DNA of 64,000 bases from Euryodendron excelsum. Lineage: Eukaryota > Streptophyta > Magnoliopsida > Ericales > Pentaphylacaceae. Position numbers and translations under genes: made by a program. Shown one piece after another: positions 1-8,899 of the stretch (its first letter is position 1; each line of letters starts with the position of its first letter). The stretch is taken from assembly GCA_033060915.1 (NCBI GenBank), contig CM065394.1, positions 33,146,001-33,210,000 on the forward strand. The letters are read 5' to 3'. The notes under the pieces were generated by a model, which had not been told where the DNA came from, made no database searches, and saw nothing but the letters and a program-made list of their open reading frames with translations.

Positions 1-139
1 GGTATAACTTTCATACAGCTGACTTTGAACTTTTTTGAGTTACATAACCATGAAAGACGCTTTCACCTAGCTAGAAACCAAGAGACCAAAAACAAAATTT
101 CGAAACACATAGGTGCAAAACCTTGTTCGAATCATCGAC

Positions 140-292
140 ACTAGAGACAAATTCGATGACACTATAATAGCAAACTAAGGCTAAGCCTGAGACAATGTCG
201 ATAATTCTATAGCCATAACACTAAGGCTAAGCCTGAGACAGAGTCGAAAATACTATAATCATAACAACACTAAGGCTTAGCCTGAGAGAGAT
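140..292. repeat. Short tandem repeat (about 46-49 bp) spanning the FLA stop codon
   Basis: Three clear copies and a fourth degraded one of a 46-49 bp unit whose core on the plus strand is CTAAGGCTAAGCCTGAGA (starts near 175, 221 and 270). On the minus strand the first copy encodes part of the GPI tail, the second carries the stop TAG, and the third lies in the 3' UTR. One substitution (CTTAGCC against CTAAGCC) and the frame difference between copies decide where the protein ends. Confidence 0.7.
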
Positions 293-1129
293 GGCTCCAC
301 TGGCTGGCTTCCCTGCCGGAGCATCTGCATTGGGTCCGTCAGCAGGCTGAGGAGGGGAACCTGCAGGCACATCAGCAGCTGCCGGAGTATCAGCTGCCGA
401 AGCCGGAGACGGAGCCTCCCCGGCCTGAGGGGGAGCCGCGGCTGGAGTAATAATTGCATGAGACGGTACAGGTGCCTCGCTAGACTTAGGCGGGGCGGTG
501 GCGGGAGACCTCGCCGGGCTTGTCGACGGCGGCGTTGCGGACTTACCCGGGCTGGCTGCCGGCACAGGCGAAACCGGCGCCGGCGAAGTTGAATTCGAGC
601 TAGAATTCGACCCATCAATGCCGGTAGGAATTATGACGGTGCTGATTTGTAACACTGATACGTTATACGGCTGAGTAGCGACGGTCTTAACCAAATTGGC
701 GCCGAGTGTGGAACCGTGCACGGTGGAAGCAAACACCACGGCTCCGCTGCTCACGGCGGTTACATTCAAAAAGCCTTGTTGTCCGGTGGCCTGGCCGCTC
801 GCCTGGTAAAGCGTGGTGAGGATCGCGGTGTTGTTTGATAGTTTTTGAAGCTTTGGAACGTCGAAGTAATCGAGCACTACGTGGACTCTCATGATCTTTT
901 TCAGGACGTCGGACGGTTTTCCCGACAGAGGAGCCATGCCACTGTTGTCGACGGCGAGAACAGTGATGGTTTGGCGGCCATTGATTTCGCCGGCAACTTG
1001 GGTTTGAGTAAGGTAATTGCTGAAGTTGCTGAAATCTGGGTATTGGCCGAGGAGATTTGTGATATTGAAGGCATTGGCAGAGTAGAAGAGAAGGTAGAAA
1101 GAAACCAAGAGAGAGATTTTGAAGTTCAT
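227..1129 (-). CDS. Fasciclin-like arabinogalactan protein (FLA14/FLA3-like)
   Basis: Single-exon gene of 300 residues. The frame is open further upstream, but the only ATG giving a signal peptide is at 1129 (MNFKISLLVSFYLLFYSANA, then FNITN). Residues about 21-165 form one FAS1 domain, with the H1-type block TITVLAVDNSGM and the H2-type block VHVVLDYFDV and several N-glycosylation sequons (NIT, NNT, NVT, NVS, NSS). Residues about 175-280 are an AGP region rich in Ala-Pro, Ser-Pro and Thr-Pro. A hydrophobic tail (about 282-300) fits a GPI-anchor signal. The family is extracellular, plasma-membrane anchored and O-glycosylated, and acts in cell-wall and pollen or stem development. The match to Arabidopsis FLA14 and relatives is from memory; the exact orthologue is uncertain. 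The last codons and stop lie inside a short tandem repeat (see separate entry). Confidence 0.95.
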   Translation of the reverse strand: MNFKISLLVSFYLLFYSANAFNITNLLGQYPDFSNFSNYLTQTQVAGEINGRQTITVLAVDNSGMAPLSGKPSDVLKKIMRVHVVLDYFDVPKLQKLSNNTAILTTLYQASGQATGQQGFLNVTAVSSGAVVFASTVHGSTLGANLVKTVATQPYNVSVLQISTVIIPTGIDGSNSSSNSTSPAPVSPVPAASPGKSATPPSTSPARSPATAPPKSSEAPVPSHAIITPAAAPPQAGEAPSPASAADTPAAADVPAGSPPQPADGPNADAPAGKPASGAISLRLSLSVVMIIVFSTLSQA

Positions 1130-1187
1130 CTTCACGATATATGGGGTAAAGGGTAGTTCCAATATGCCAATAGAAGATATTGGGGGG

Positions 1188-1194
1188 TTTTATA
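1188..1194 (-). promoter_or_regulatory. TATA box of the FLA gene
   Basis: The minus strand reads TATAAAA, flanked by GGG and CCC, about 60 bases upstream of the FLA ATG at 1129. This predicts a start of transcription near 1160 and a short leader of about 30 bases. Position and sequence are seen; function is inferred. Confidence 0.6.
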
Positions 1195-1199
1195 CCCAA

Positions 1200-2770
1200 A
1201 TCTGTGGACTTGAAATGAGCCTGTACGTATTTGTAGGTGGAGGAGGAAGCCTCTCCCGCCTAATATGGAGGAACTTTGGTTTTGTTTGAGATGAGGAGAG
1301 GATGTAGTGGAAATAGGGGTGCACATTGTGGCTGGGTTAGGTTAGGTTACACTATAAATAATTTTCATTGCACTTAAAATGAAAATCCAAGACCGCCTAA
1401 TTAAAAAAAATTAAATTTTCAAGCTCGCTCATTTAACATAAAATTTATTTAAAACATAATTTTTCTCTAAAAATTTAATCTTAAATAACATAAAATACAA
1501 TTACTTATATATAGATATATTAAGATATATGAATATATTATTTTCAATATATTTCGGGTATAGCTTCAAACATATTTTTCAAGTCTATTCATTATATAAT
1601 CAAGTCTAAAAAAAATTCAAGCCCAATAAATAAGGAGCGGGTCTTTGAGTTCATGACTACCCCTAACTGGAAATGCTTTGAATTGTAGAGATTATTATTG
1701 CTCCAACCATTTTTGTAGTCCCTGACCCGATAAGAAAAGGGGTGATTTATGACAGTTTTCATGTTGTTGATTTTTAGGTGCGGTGCTTCTTCCTTTAAGC
1801 CGCCTATTGGTACTAGTGAGTAGGATTGACCTATAATACAGAACTTTTAAGTGTAACCTTTCACTTAATACTAAAATTGATAATTGAAGTACAGCATATG
1901 AGGTTGCATTAATCGAGAATACACGATAGAAGGAATTATTTTATTTAGTGTCATTGTTACAAAGGATTTGCAAGTTAGCTTCAAAAAATGGTTGGCTTGG
2001 AACTTTTTTTTTTTTGGTCAACGGGGTGTCCAGATAGCTTACACACACTTCGATTAATATTGAAATCTGTATAGTTTTTTCATTCCACACAAATCAGATA
2101 ATTACTATGTCAAAGACTTTGAAAAAATTTTTACGCTTCGCAAAAGTTGAATTCCTGATCTCTCTTTAAAAAGTCATAAATTCTGGTCAACTGGACTAAC
2201 TGAATTGATTGGATGGCTTGGAACTTGGACTTGCTGCTATTGGTCTCCAATTTCTAGCGGAAATGTAGCTTCCTTGTTTTTAGGTATTGCAACTGTAGTG
2301 ATTTTTATTTTTCGTGATACTTTGAGTTTTTTGAAATTTTGGCATTATGGTATCATTGAAAATTTGTCCCATTGCGATTCAACACTTAATTTGTAAGTTT
2401 TACAAATGGTAGCCATACTAATAATACCCATTAAATTGTCAAGTTCTTTTTTTTGTTTTTTTGGTTAAAGATTGACCCAAACAAACACGAAGAAAAATCA
2501 ATTCCTTGGTAAAATTAGATCACTTCATTGAAAGGCAATAAGGACAGAGCTCTTACATCTTATTTATAGGGTAAATTTATTAAAACAGGGAAGTTTCACT
2601 TTTCGAAGCTTAAGCTATATCTTGACTCGTCGGACCATTTTCTATCAAATATGAGCCTCTCGGGCCACTACTAATAACGTCAAATCAGACCCAAATTTAT
2701 CTTAAAGTTCCAAATAACCTACCGACACTTGGTCTGCATTAGAGAAATCGATGATTTCTGGCATGGACAA
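1200..2770. other. Intergenic, AT-rich; no gene seen
   Basis: Between the 5' end of the FLA gene and the 3' end of CER3. It holds AT-rich sequence, poly-T runs and a short reading frame at 2205-2396 without any family resemblance. I see no transposon ends and no RNA gene. Confidence 0.6.
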
Positions 2771-2772
2771 AT

Positions 2773-5700
2773 CTACAACAGCTTCAGGCCATGCTTCATT
2801 GCAGCATTCCACACAACATCAATCTGATCAACATCAATAGCTCCAACCTCATGGTGGCTCCAACCTTCAAGACAGTGAACAATTCCACCCGCATGGCAGG
2901 CGTGAATCACTCCTCTTTGCAGTTGATACTGCCATTCCGATGCCACAAAAACAGAGAGGTGAAAACAAATTTTCAATGTTTTGAGTCCAAATTTTCATCT
3001 TCAAACTCTTCTTTCTTTCCCATTTTGGTTTAGAAGAAATGAAATGAAACTCGAAGCAGATATTGAAGGAGAAGAATGCACCGGTGATATAAGGAGTAAT
3101 TACGCTTTAGTCTCTCAGTTTTGGCGAAAATCAAATGACCTCATGTAGTTTTAAAGTAAACATATAATCTTTTTGTAGTTTACACTTAATTGTAAAATAG
3201 ATAGAAACTATTAAAATTAATAAAAATTTTGTTACATGAGTATTTTTGTAATTTTATCTCTCCAAAGTGGTACATCAAAAAGAAAATTTTGTCTTTTATA
3301 TCAAAATAAAAAGTTGTCATTACTAGATATATTTTTGTTATTTTGTTAAATTTATCTTCCATCCATTTTGCAGATATATTTAAACTATAGGAAGGATTAT
3401 ATGTTCACTTTTAAACTATAAGAGAGTCATTTAATTTTTATTGAAACTACAAGGGATTAAGTGTAATTACCCTTATATATATATATGTATGTACGTACCT
3501 CGCATGACCCTATCCCCTCAACGTCATCAGGGAGCTTCATGGCTGCAAGGTTTCCGTAAGTACAGTCTCTTCTGAAGGGAATGTTTATTGGAACTACAAA
3601 CTGATGGAAATGTGTCCCCGGTGGCGCCCAACTTTGCTCTCTTGGCGTAGCCCATTTGCCAATAATCCATGTCTATGAAATTTTCCACAGGTAATTGTCA
3701 TATTAGAATTATGGGTATAGCAAGCATTACTGGTAAATCCCTGACTCTCTCTGCATTAATTTATCAAACAGTACCTTACAGTTCTTTGCAGCTTGATAGT
3801 TTGTCACCTGAACGAGAAATTCCTGCCAATCCAATGGGGCTTCCTTTTTAATGCTCAGGAATCTCTCCGTGGATCGAGTTAACATCTGCATTTTATGTAA
3901 AATCAGGACAAGTAAGAAGTAATCTTTAAATGTGAATTTTGAACTCAACCGGGTTAAAATTTTTAGGACAGTCAGTTTATCAAGCGGGTTACTAAAATCC
4001 GGGTGTTTATTTTGTCTTTCCAGCGACCAGAGTAGCATTCCTGCCTTGGCAGAAACTAAAATCCGGTTAAAGAGGGCGCGTACCAAGACCCTAACTCTCC
4101 GACGAGCTAGGTAGAGGGCAATGGCCCTTCCAAGCTTAGAAGTAGACCCTGACAAGAAGACCTCTCCTACATCTTGAGGTATCTCTTTGAGAATCACGGC
4201 AGCTGTCAATGTGTTTCCATGGACCACCCGAACTTTGAGGTTCGGGTGCTTGTCAACTATAAGTGTTCCACCTCCATTCAGGGCTTCATTCTGTATAACC
4301 AACATTTTCATAAACCAGTGAATGCTAGAAAAAAGAGAAAGATCAAATTCATAGTACATAGGCGCAAAATTTCCTTTTGTTTCTATTGAAACGATTGAAA
4401 CGTTTTCATTTTCTAGATAAATAAGGAAAAGAAGATAAACCCACCAACCTTATTCAATGCAGCAAGGCTAATGACCTTGACCCCAAGCCTATCCGCCCTG
4501 AGGATGGCGTGCTCGATTTGATTATTAATGCCATCCCGAGCAAATGGTAAGAAATACTGCCAAATATAACAAAACAAATGCATTAAATTTCATAACCATT
4601 GATCACGTACTTTCATTGAACTGATCGATCTTGGGCTCCCGCTGGAACTGGCCGGAGAGAAGCCGAAGGAAAAGAGGTACCTGAAAACCAAACCTGGGTA
4701 CAGCCCATGTTTGGTAGAGTTTTTCTCTGAGGTTGTAAAAGCTGATCAAGAAGGGTTTTGACTTAGCCCACATAACAAGCATCACAAAGAAAGTGACTGG
4801 CCACAATGGAATCAAGAAGGGCATGAAGGTGAACGGCACCGAACCGAATGACCGGAACACGAAAGGAACGTGCATTGCTTGCATTAGGTCAACCACATGT
4901 ACAAGGAACACAAAATCTGGTACTCTTCCATTTTTACCTTCAAGGAAAAAAAAATAAAAAATTTACTCATGGTCAAAATAATAAAATTAGTAAAAATGAG
5001 CGAGATTTCCACATTTATATGATGATCCAGATTAATATGTAATACATATATATACCTCACGTCATTTATTGACAAGTTGGACTAGGTATGACAAAGTAAT
5101 CCGATATTATGGTCCCCACCCCGCCCCGCCCCATCCGTATTGGTACGATATGGGGTGATACTAATCGAGAGCGGGACGAGTTTGAAAACAAGATGTAAAA
5201 ACCCGTCTTGACCTGCCCTGTTTATAAATACATATTTGTTTTTTATATAGATATAATTTATTAAAATATAATTTTTGTGATTTTATTCTTTGCTTTATTT
5301 ATGATGTGTTTAAAAAAAATTAAGATAAAGAAAGCAGGGCAAGGCGAGGCAGGACGAGGAGGAGAGGCATTACCATGGCAGGACGGAGATGGGGTAGAAG
5401 TCCCCCCGACCTAAACCTGCCCCGTTGATATCCCTAGGTTGGATACTAAGTCATGTAAGATATATATGTGTGCTATTAAGCATGGATACTGACATAGATA
5501 CAGATACGAACACGACAATTTTTTAAAAATGAAAACACAGACACAGTAGAGATATAGTAAAAAATATATTTCTTACATATTTTTAAAAAATAATATTAAT
5601 TCGAAATGAAAAACATATTCAATTCATAATTTAATCTTTATTTAACATAAAAAAAAATGATGAGAACATGTATACAATTCAAACCTGCATTGTGTTTAAT

Positions 5701-7266
5701 GTGCATCTCAGGGATGAATATGTGTCTCTAGCATGCCTATTGAGAAATAAATAAATAAAAATTCAAGATATGTGTCCCGACGTGTTCAAAGAGTATCTGT
5801 ATTCGACATATATCCGACATAGATACGACACCTTCTTAAAGTGTTCGTACTTCTTAGCATGTATATATATATATATTATTAAAACAATGATATAAATGAA
5901 ATGAAAGGGGATGGGGACATGGGACTTGGAGAATTCCATTGATATTAGTCTCACCTTCTAAAAGAGACGAGAGAAGCCAAAATAAAAAGTTAAGATAATC
6001 AATGAAAATTTGTCTTTTCCTGTTTGCTCACCTGCACCTGAACTGATTTCTTTGTGGATATCCCAAGAATGGTTGTTCATGGTCTTCCCTAATGCATCAT
6101 AAAGAGGCATAAAGAGGCAGAAATTGGTGTCTATGTCTGTGTGATGTAGGCTGTGGTATCTGGTCAAACATAAAAAAAAACCTATAAATCTAATGACAAG
6201 ATGTAGACAAAACTAAGTAACAATTAACAATAAAAAAACAAACTAAACTTTGGCATATTATTGTGCAACTGCCTGAAATTCTACCCGACAACCAAAAATG
6301 AAAACAAATTATTTTAAAAACCTACTGCTAAGAAACTAGGAATTGTAAGATTGGGAGATTCGTCGAAATACTTACGTGGGTGTGTAGATAAAGAATCTAA
6401 GAAGTGGGAAGGTCTTGAAGAGACGATGAGGAATGATTTCAACATTGCTGTGTCCCAAGCATCTAAGGAAATCAAAGATCAAGACATAGATGTAGATCAT
6501 GCTCATTGATCCAACTCCTATAAGGGTAGTCCCAACGATGGGCACCCCTACAAGTAGACCCAGTATTATATGTTCCAGAAATGTTGCATGCCCAGCTGCA
6601 CCAAGACAAAACATGTATACAAAGAATAATCAGTCAGTAAATCTATACATATAAAACATATATTATATATATATATATATGCATATTATATGTGTGTATA
6701 TACCTGTGAAGGGGTGGGTCACTTTGGAGGAATGGTGTAGCCAATGGTAACTGCCAAAGAGATGCTGTGAATGCAAACATCTATGAATCCAGTAATAAAG
6801 TGGCTCTGATAATCCCATGTGGAGTATTAGACAGCAGAGAAATCCCCTTGCGTTCCATAGAGGAATATTGGCTAGTGAAGGGAAGATGAAGCGGGCTAGT
6901 GAAGCAGCAAATGCTTGAAGAATTAAGAAATTGTCCCTGCAGTAAAAAAATATATAAATAAATATGTATATATTTCACCCTAGGGTGAATTTTAATCGAA
7001 TTATATATGGAGTGAAAATAGAGGAAAAAAATTACCAATCCCACTCTCTGTCGATCTGCTTGAAATCTATACCGTGCCCAGAAACCCGGCGAGTGCGATT
7101 AAGAAAAAGCATATTACTGTAAGAGCTCCATAGCTGATGAACAAGGCCTCTAAGTGCACATACGATGAGAACATGCATGGACCAACTATCTTCGTGGAAC
7201 AGGAATTTTGCAATGAATGGTCCATATAACAAATACTGTCTCACCCAAAATAAATTTGTTAGTAAG

Positions 7267-7305
<39 letters not shown>

Positions 7306-7442
7306 GCCTTGAAAATACCCAAATGATCCCATGGCCAGGCAAACAAGGGGGCAACCGTTTTCCGTGGAAAACAAGTCCTTTCATCTTCATGAATTTTCAT
7401 TTCTTCCATTCTACCATTTTCTCTCTCGATTCTATATGGCAT
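2773..7442 (-). CDS. CER3: CER3/WAX2-type wax alkane biosynthesis protein, complete, 11 exons
   Basis: Exons (minus strand): 7442-7308, 7235-7036, 6936-6704, 6595-6376, 6159-6032, 4937-4681, 4556-4449, 4290-4084, 3885-3775, 3672-3499 and 2928-2773; frames join exactly to give 642 residues. CER3 works with CER1 in the endoplasmic reticulum to turn very-long-chain acyl-CoA into cuticular alkanes. The N-terminal half is a membrane fatty-acid-hydroxylase-like region with His clusters HRCLH (163-167), HWLHH (176-180) and YHSLHH (264-269). The C-terminal WAX2 domain includes [24 protein letters not shown] and [10 protein letters not shown]. The pattern fits CER3/WAX2/YRE better than CER1 (for example GIDFKQID and VPDFVFL). 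ATG 7442 is the first after the TATA-like stretch; the in-frame ATG at 7409 would give 631 residues, near the Arabidopsis length of 632. Intron 1 uses a GC donor. Introns 5 and 10 carry MITEs. Confidence 0.95.
3090..3475. mobile_element. Long-inverted-repeat MITE in CER3 intron 10
   Basis: The two halves are inverted copies. The left end reads AGTAATTACGCTTTAGTC and the right end AAGTGTAATTACCC. Inner blocks such as AAGTAAACATATAATC and GATTATATGTTCACTTTTAA pair over nearly the whole length. It belongs to the same family as 8440-8890, 44940-45195 and the split copy at 59555-61222. It lies between CER3 exons 10 and 11. Confidence 0.75.
5083..5436. mobile_element. hAT-type MITE in CER3 intron 5
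   Basis: The left end TAGGTATGACAAAG pairs with the right end read in reverse, TAGGGATATCAACG, and the interior near both ends is rich in CCCCGCCCCGCCCC and its complement. The flanks are AGTTGGAC and GGTTGGAT, an 8-bp target duplication with two differences. TAGGG ends and an 8-bp duplication are typical of hAT elements. Similar C-rich short repeats are common in plant genomes. Confidence 0.65.
5475..5865. repeat. Second inverted-repeat element in CER3 intron 5
   Basis: The left part (AAGCATGGATACTGACATAG, then GATACGAACACGACA) and the right part (GTATCTGTATTCGACATATA, then TTCGTACTTCTTAGCATG) are inverted relatives. Outer ends are CATG-type and a clean target duplication was not found, so class and limits are approximate. 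Confidence 0.45.
7236..7307 (-). other. CER3 intron 1: 72-bp GC-AG intron made largely of CT repeat
   Basis: The exon 1 end reads AAG followed by GCAAGT, a textbook GC donor, and the acceptor is GAGACAG before TATTTG. Joining there gives IFK-YLLYGP, which matches the CER3 family. About half of the intron is a (CT)n tract. Its 72 bases hold no in-frame stop, so retention would add 24 residues, mainly Ser-Leu repeats. Confidence 0.8.
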
Positions 7443-7576
7443 GTCTTCTAAGCCAGCAAGAAGAGAAAATAGCAAGAAAGAAATAGAAGAAAGACAGGGA
7501 AACCTCTCTCTTTGGGTGAATCTATGTCTAAGCCTGTTCTTTCTTCTCCTTTTGCCTTCACTCCACCCCAGTACTC

Positions 7577-7584
7577 TATATATA
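7577..7584 (-). promoter_or_regulatory. Putative TATA box of CER3
   Basis: A TATATATA run on the minus strand lies about 135 bases upstream of the first ATG (7442). No other ATG occurs between the expected transcription start near 7550 and 7442. The assignment is positional only. Confidence 0.45.
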
Positions 7585-7676
7585 TAGATAGATTTAAAAG
7601 GCCAGACCATCGTGATAGCAATGGATGATCAATCGTTTGTTTCATTACTGTATTCTTCTGTTGCTTGACCATGACC

Positions 7677-7804
7677 CGACCAAGCCTCCAATCACGACCA
7701 AATTAATAGTATAGCGTTTAAACATGCACATTTCACGTTTTTGTTTGAGCACCATAGCTGTTATAGCAAGTTTGTTGCGGAGCCATGGACGTCCAAGAAA
7801 TTAA

Positions 7805-7848
<44 letters not shown>

Positions 7849-8005
7849 GGCAGTCTTCTATTCCTTAACTGGACCAGGTCTCCAATCACGAACAAAAGCG
7901 TATACGGTTTAAACACCATAGCTGATCACAGCATTTTGCTGCGGTGCCATGGAATTCCAAGAAATTTAAATATGAGAGAGGAGAGAGAGAGAGAGAAACG
8001 GTTGG
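7677..8005. repeat. Tandem duplication in the CER3 upstream region, each copy ending in a GA tract
   Basis: Copy 1 (about 7677-7870) and copy 2 (about 7871-8005) share CTCCAATCACGA, GTTTAAAC, CACCATAGCTG, a CCATGG block, CCAAGAAATT and AAATATGAGAGAG followed by (GA)n. The copies differ by small indels, so the duplication is not recent. It sits about 100-430 bases upstream of the TATA-like element of CER3. Confidence 0.75.
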
Positions 8006-8439
8006 CTGGTATTCCACGGAGTCACTCGGAGGTGGGTTGTAGTTGGGGGTGTGAAAAAAGCTGGTTCGACAAGCCAGCTTACAAGCCGCGTTCGAACAAG
8101 TATTAAAGAATGTCTTGACGTAACTTATTTTTAAAATATTATTTGACTTACCCTCAAAATATTATTTAACTTACCCTCAATTAAGCTGGTTAAATTTTTT
8201 TGACCAATCTTTCATTTAAAAAAGTTATTTATAGGTTTTATACATTTTTATAAAAGATTATTTAAAAAAATAACTTTTAAAAATAAATTAGCTTTTAAGT
8301 TGCAAGTCGAAAGCTGATCTTCAAATTTTCTATTTTATATCATTTTTTGTTTAGTGATATCAAGGTTCAAAGGTCTTTGAGAATTCCACCCCACCAAAGT
8401 AAAACGTATTTTGTATTTGGAACTTTACTAAAAAAAAAA

Positions 8440-8890
8440 TAATAATTACACTTTACTTTCTTGTGATTTGAAATAAAAACACATGACCCTTCTATGATTT
8501 AAAAGTGAACACATAACACTTTTATGATTTGGACTTATCTGCAAATGGATGAAAACCGTTAAATTTAACAAAGATTTTATCATAGGGGTATTTTATTATT
8601 TTATTTCTCCAAATTAAAACATCAAAAAGACGATTTGGTGAAATAAAAAAATCATTGATAGACAAGCCTTTATTTTGACAAAAAAGAGCCAAATTATCTT
8701 TTTAATATTCTAATTTAGAGAGATAACATTACAAAAATACCCCTATGATAGAATTTTCATTAAATCTAACGGTTTTTATTCATTTACAGATAAGTCCAAA
8801 CCCAGGAGAGTCATATGTTCACTTTTAAACCACAAGGGAGTCATGTGTTTTTGCTCAAACCACAAGAAGGTAACATGTAATTTACCCAAA
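8440..8890. mobile_element. Long-TIR MITE, near-palindromic
   Basis: Arms of about 225 bases are inverted copies: the left has ACACATGACCCTTCTATGAT and AAAAGTGAACACATAACACT, the right has TATGTTCACTTTTAAACCAC and GTCATGTGTTTTTGCTCAAA. The centre is near 8660-8680. The ends resemble GGGTAAATTACA. This is the best preserved member of the family in the window. The transposase class is not proven; Mutator-like is possible. Confidence 0.8.
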
Positions 8891-8899
8891 AAAAAAAAG

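Noticed and set aside
277..618. Arg/Pro/Leu-rich 113-residue frame on the minus strand
   Set aside because: It overlaps the GC-rich AGP region of the FLA gene in another frame; a composition shadow.
845..1156. Plus-strand frame opposite the FLA FAS1 domain
   Set aside because: Antisense shadow of a well-supported gene.
2205..2396. Hydrophobic 63-residue frame
   Set aside because: AT-rich chance frame with no leader, homologue or splice signals.
7266..7451. Glu-Arg repeat protein on the plus strand
   Set aside because: Translation of the GA microsatellite opposite CER3 exon 1 and intron 1.
7741..8106. 121-residue plus-strand frame with Arg-Glu runs
   Set aside because: Runs through two GA microsatellites in the duplicated promoter; no domain.
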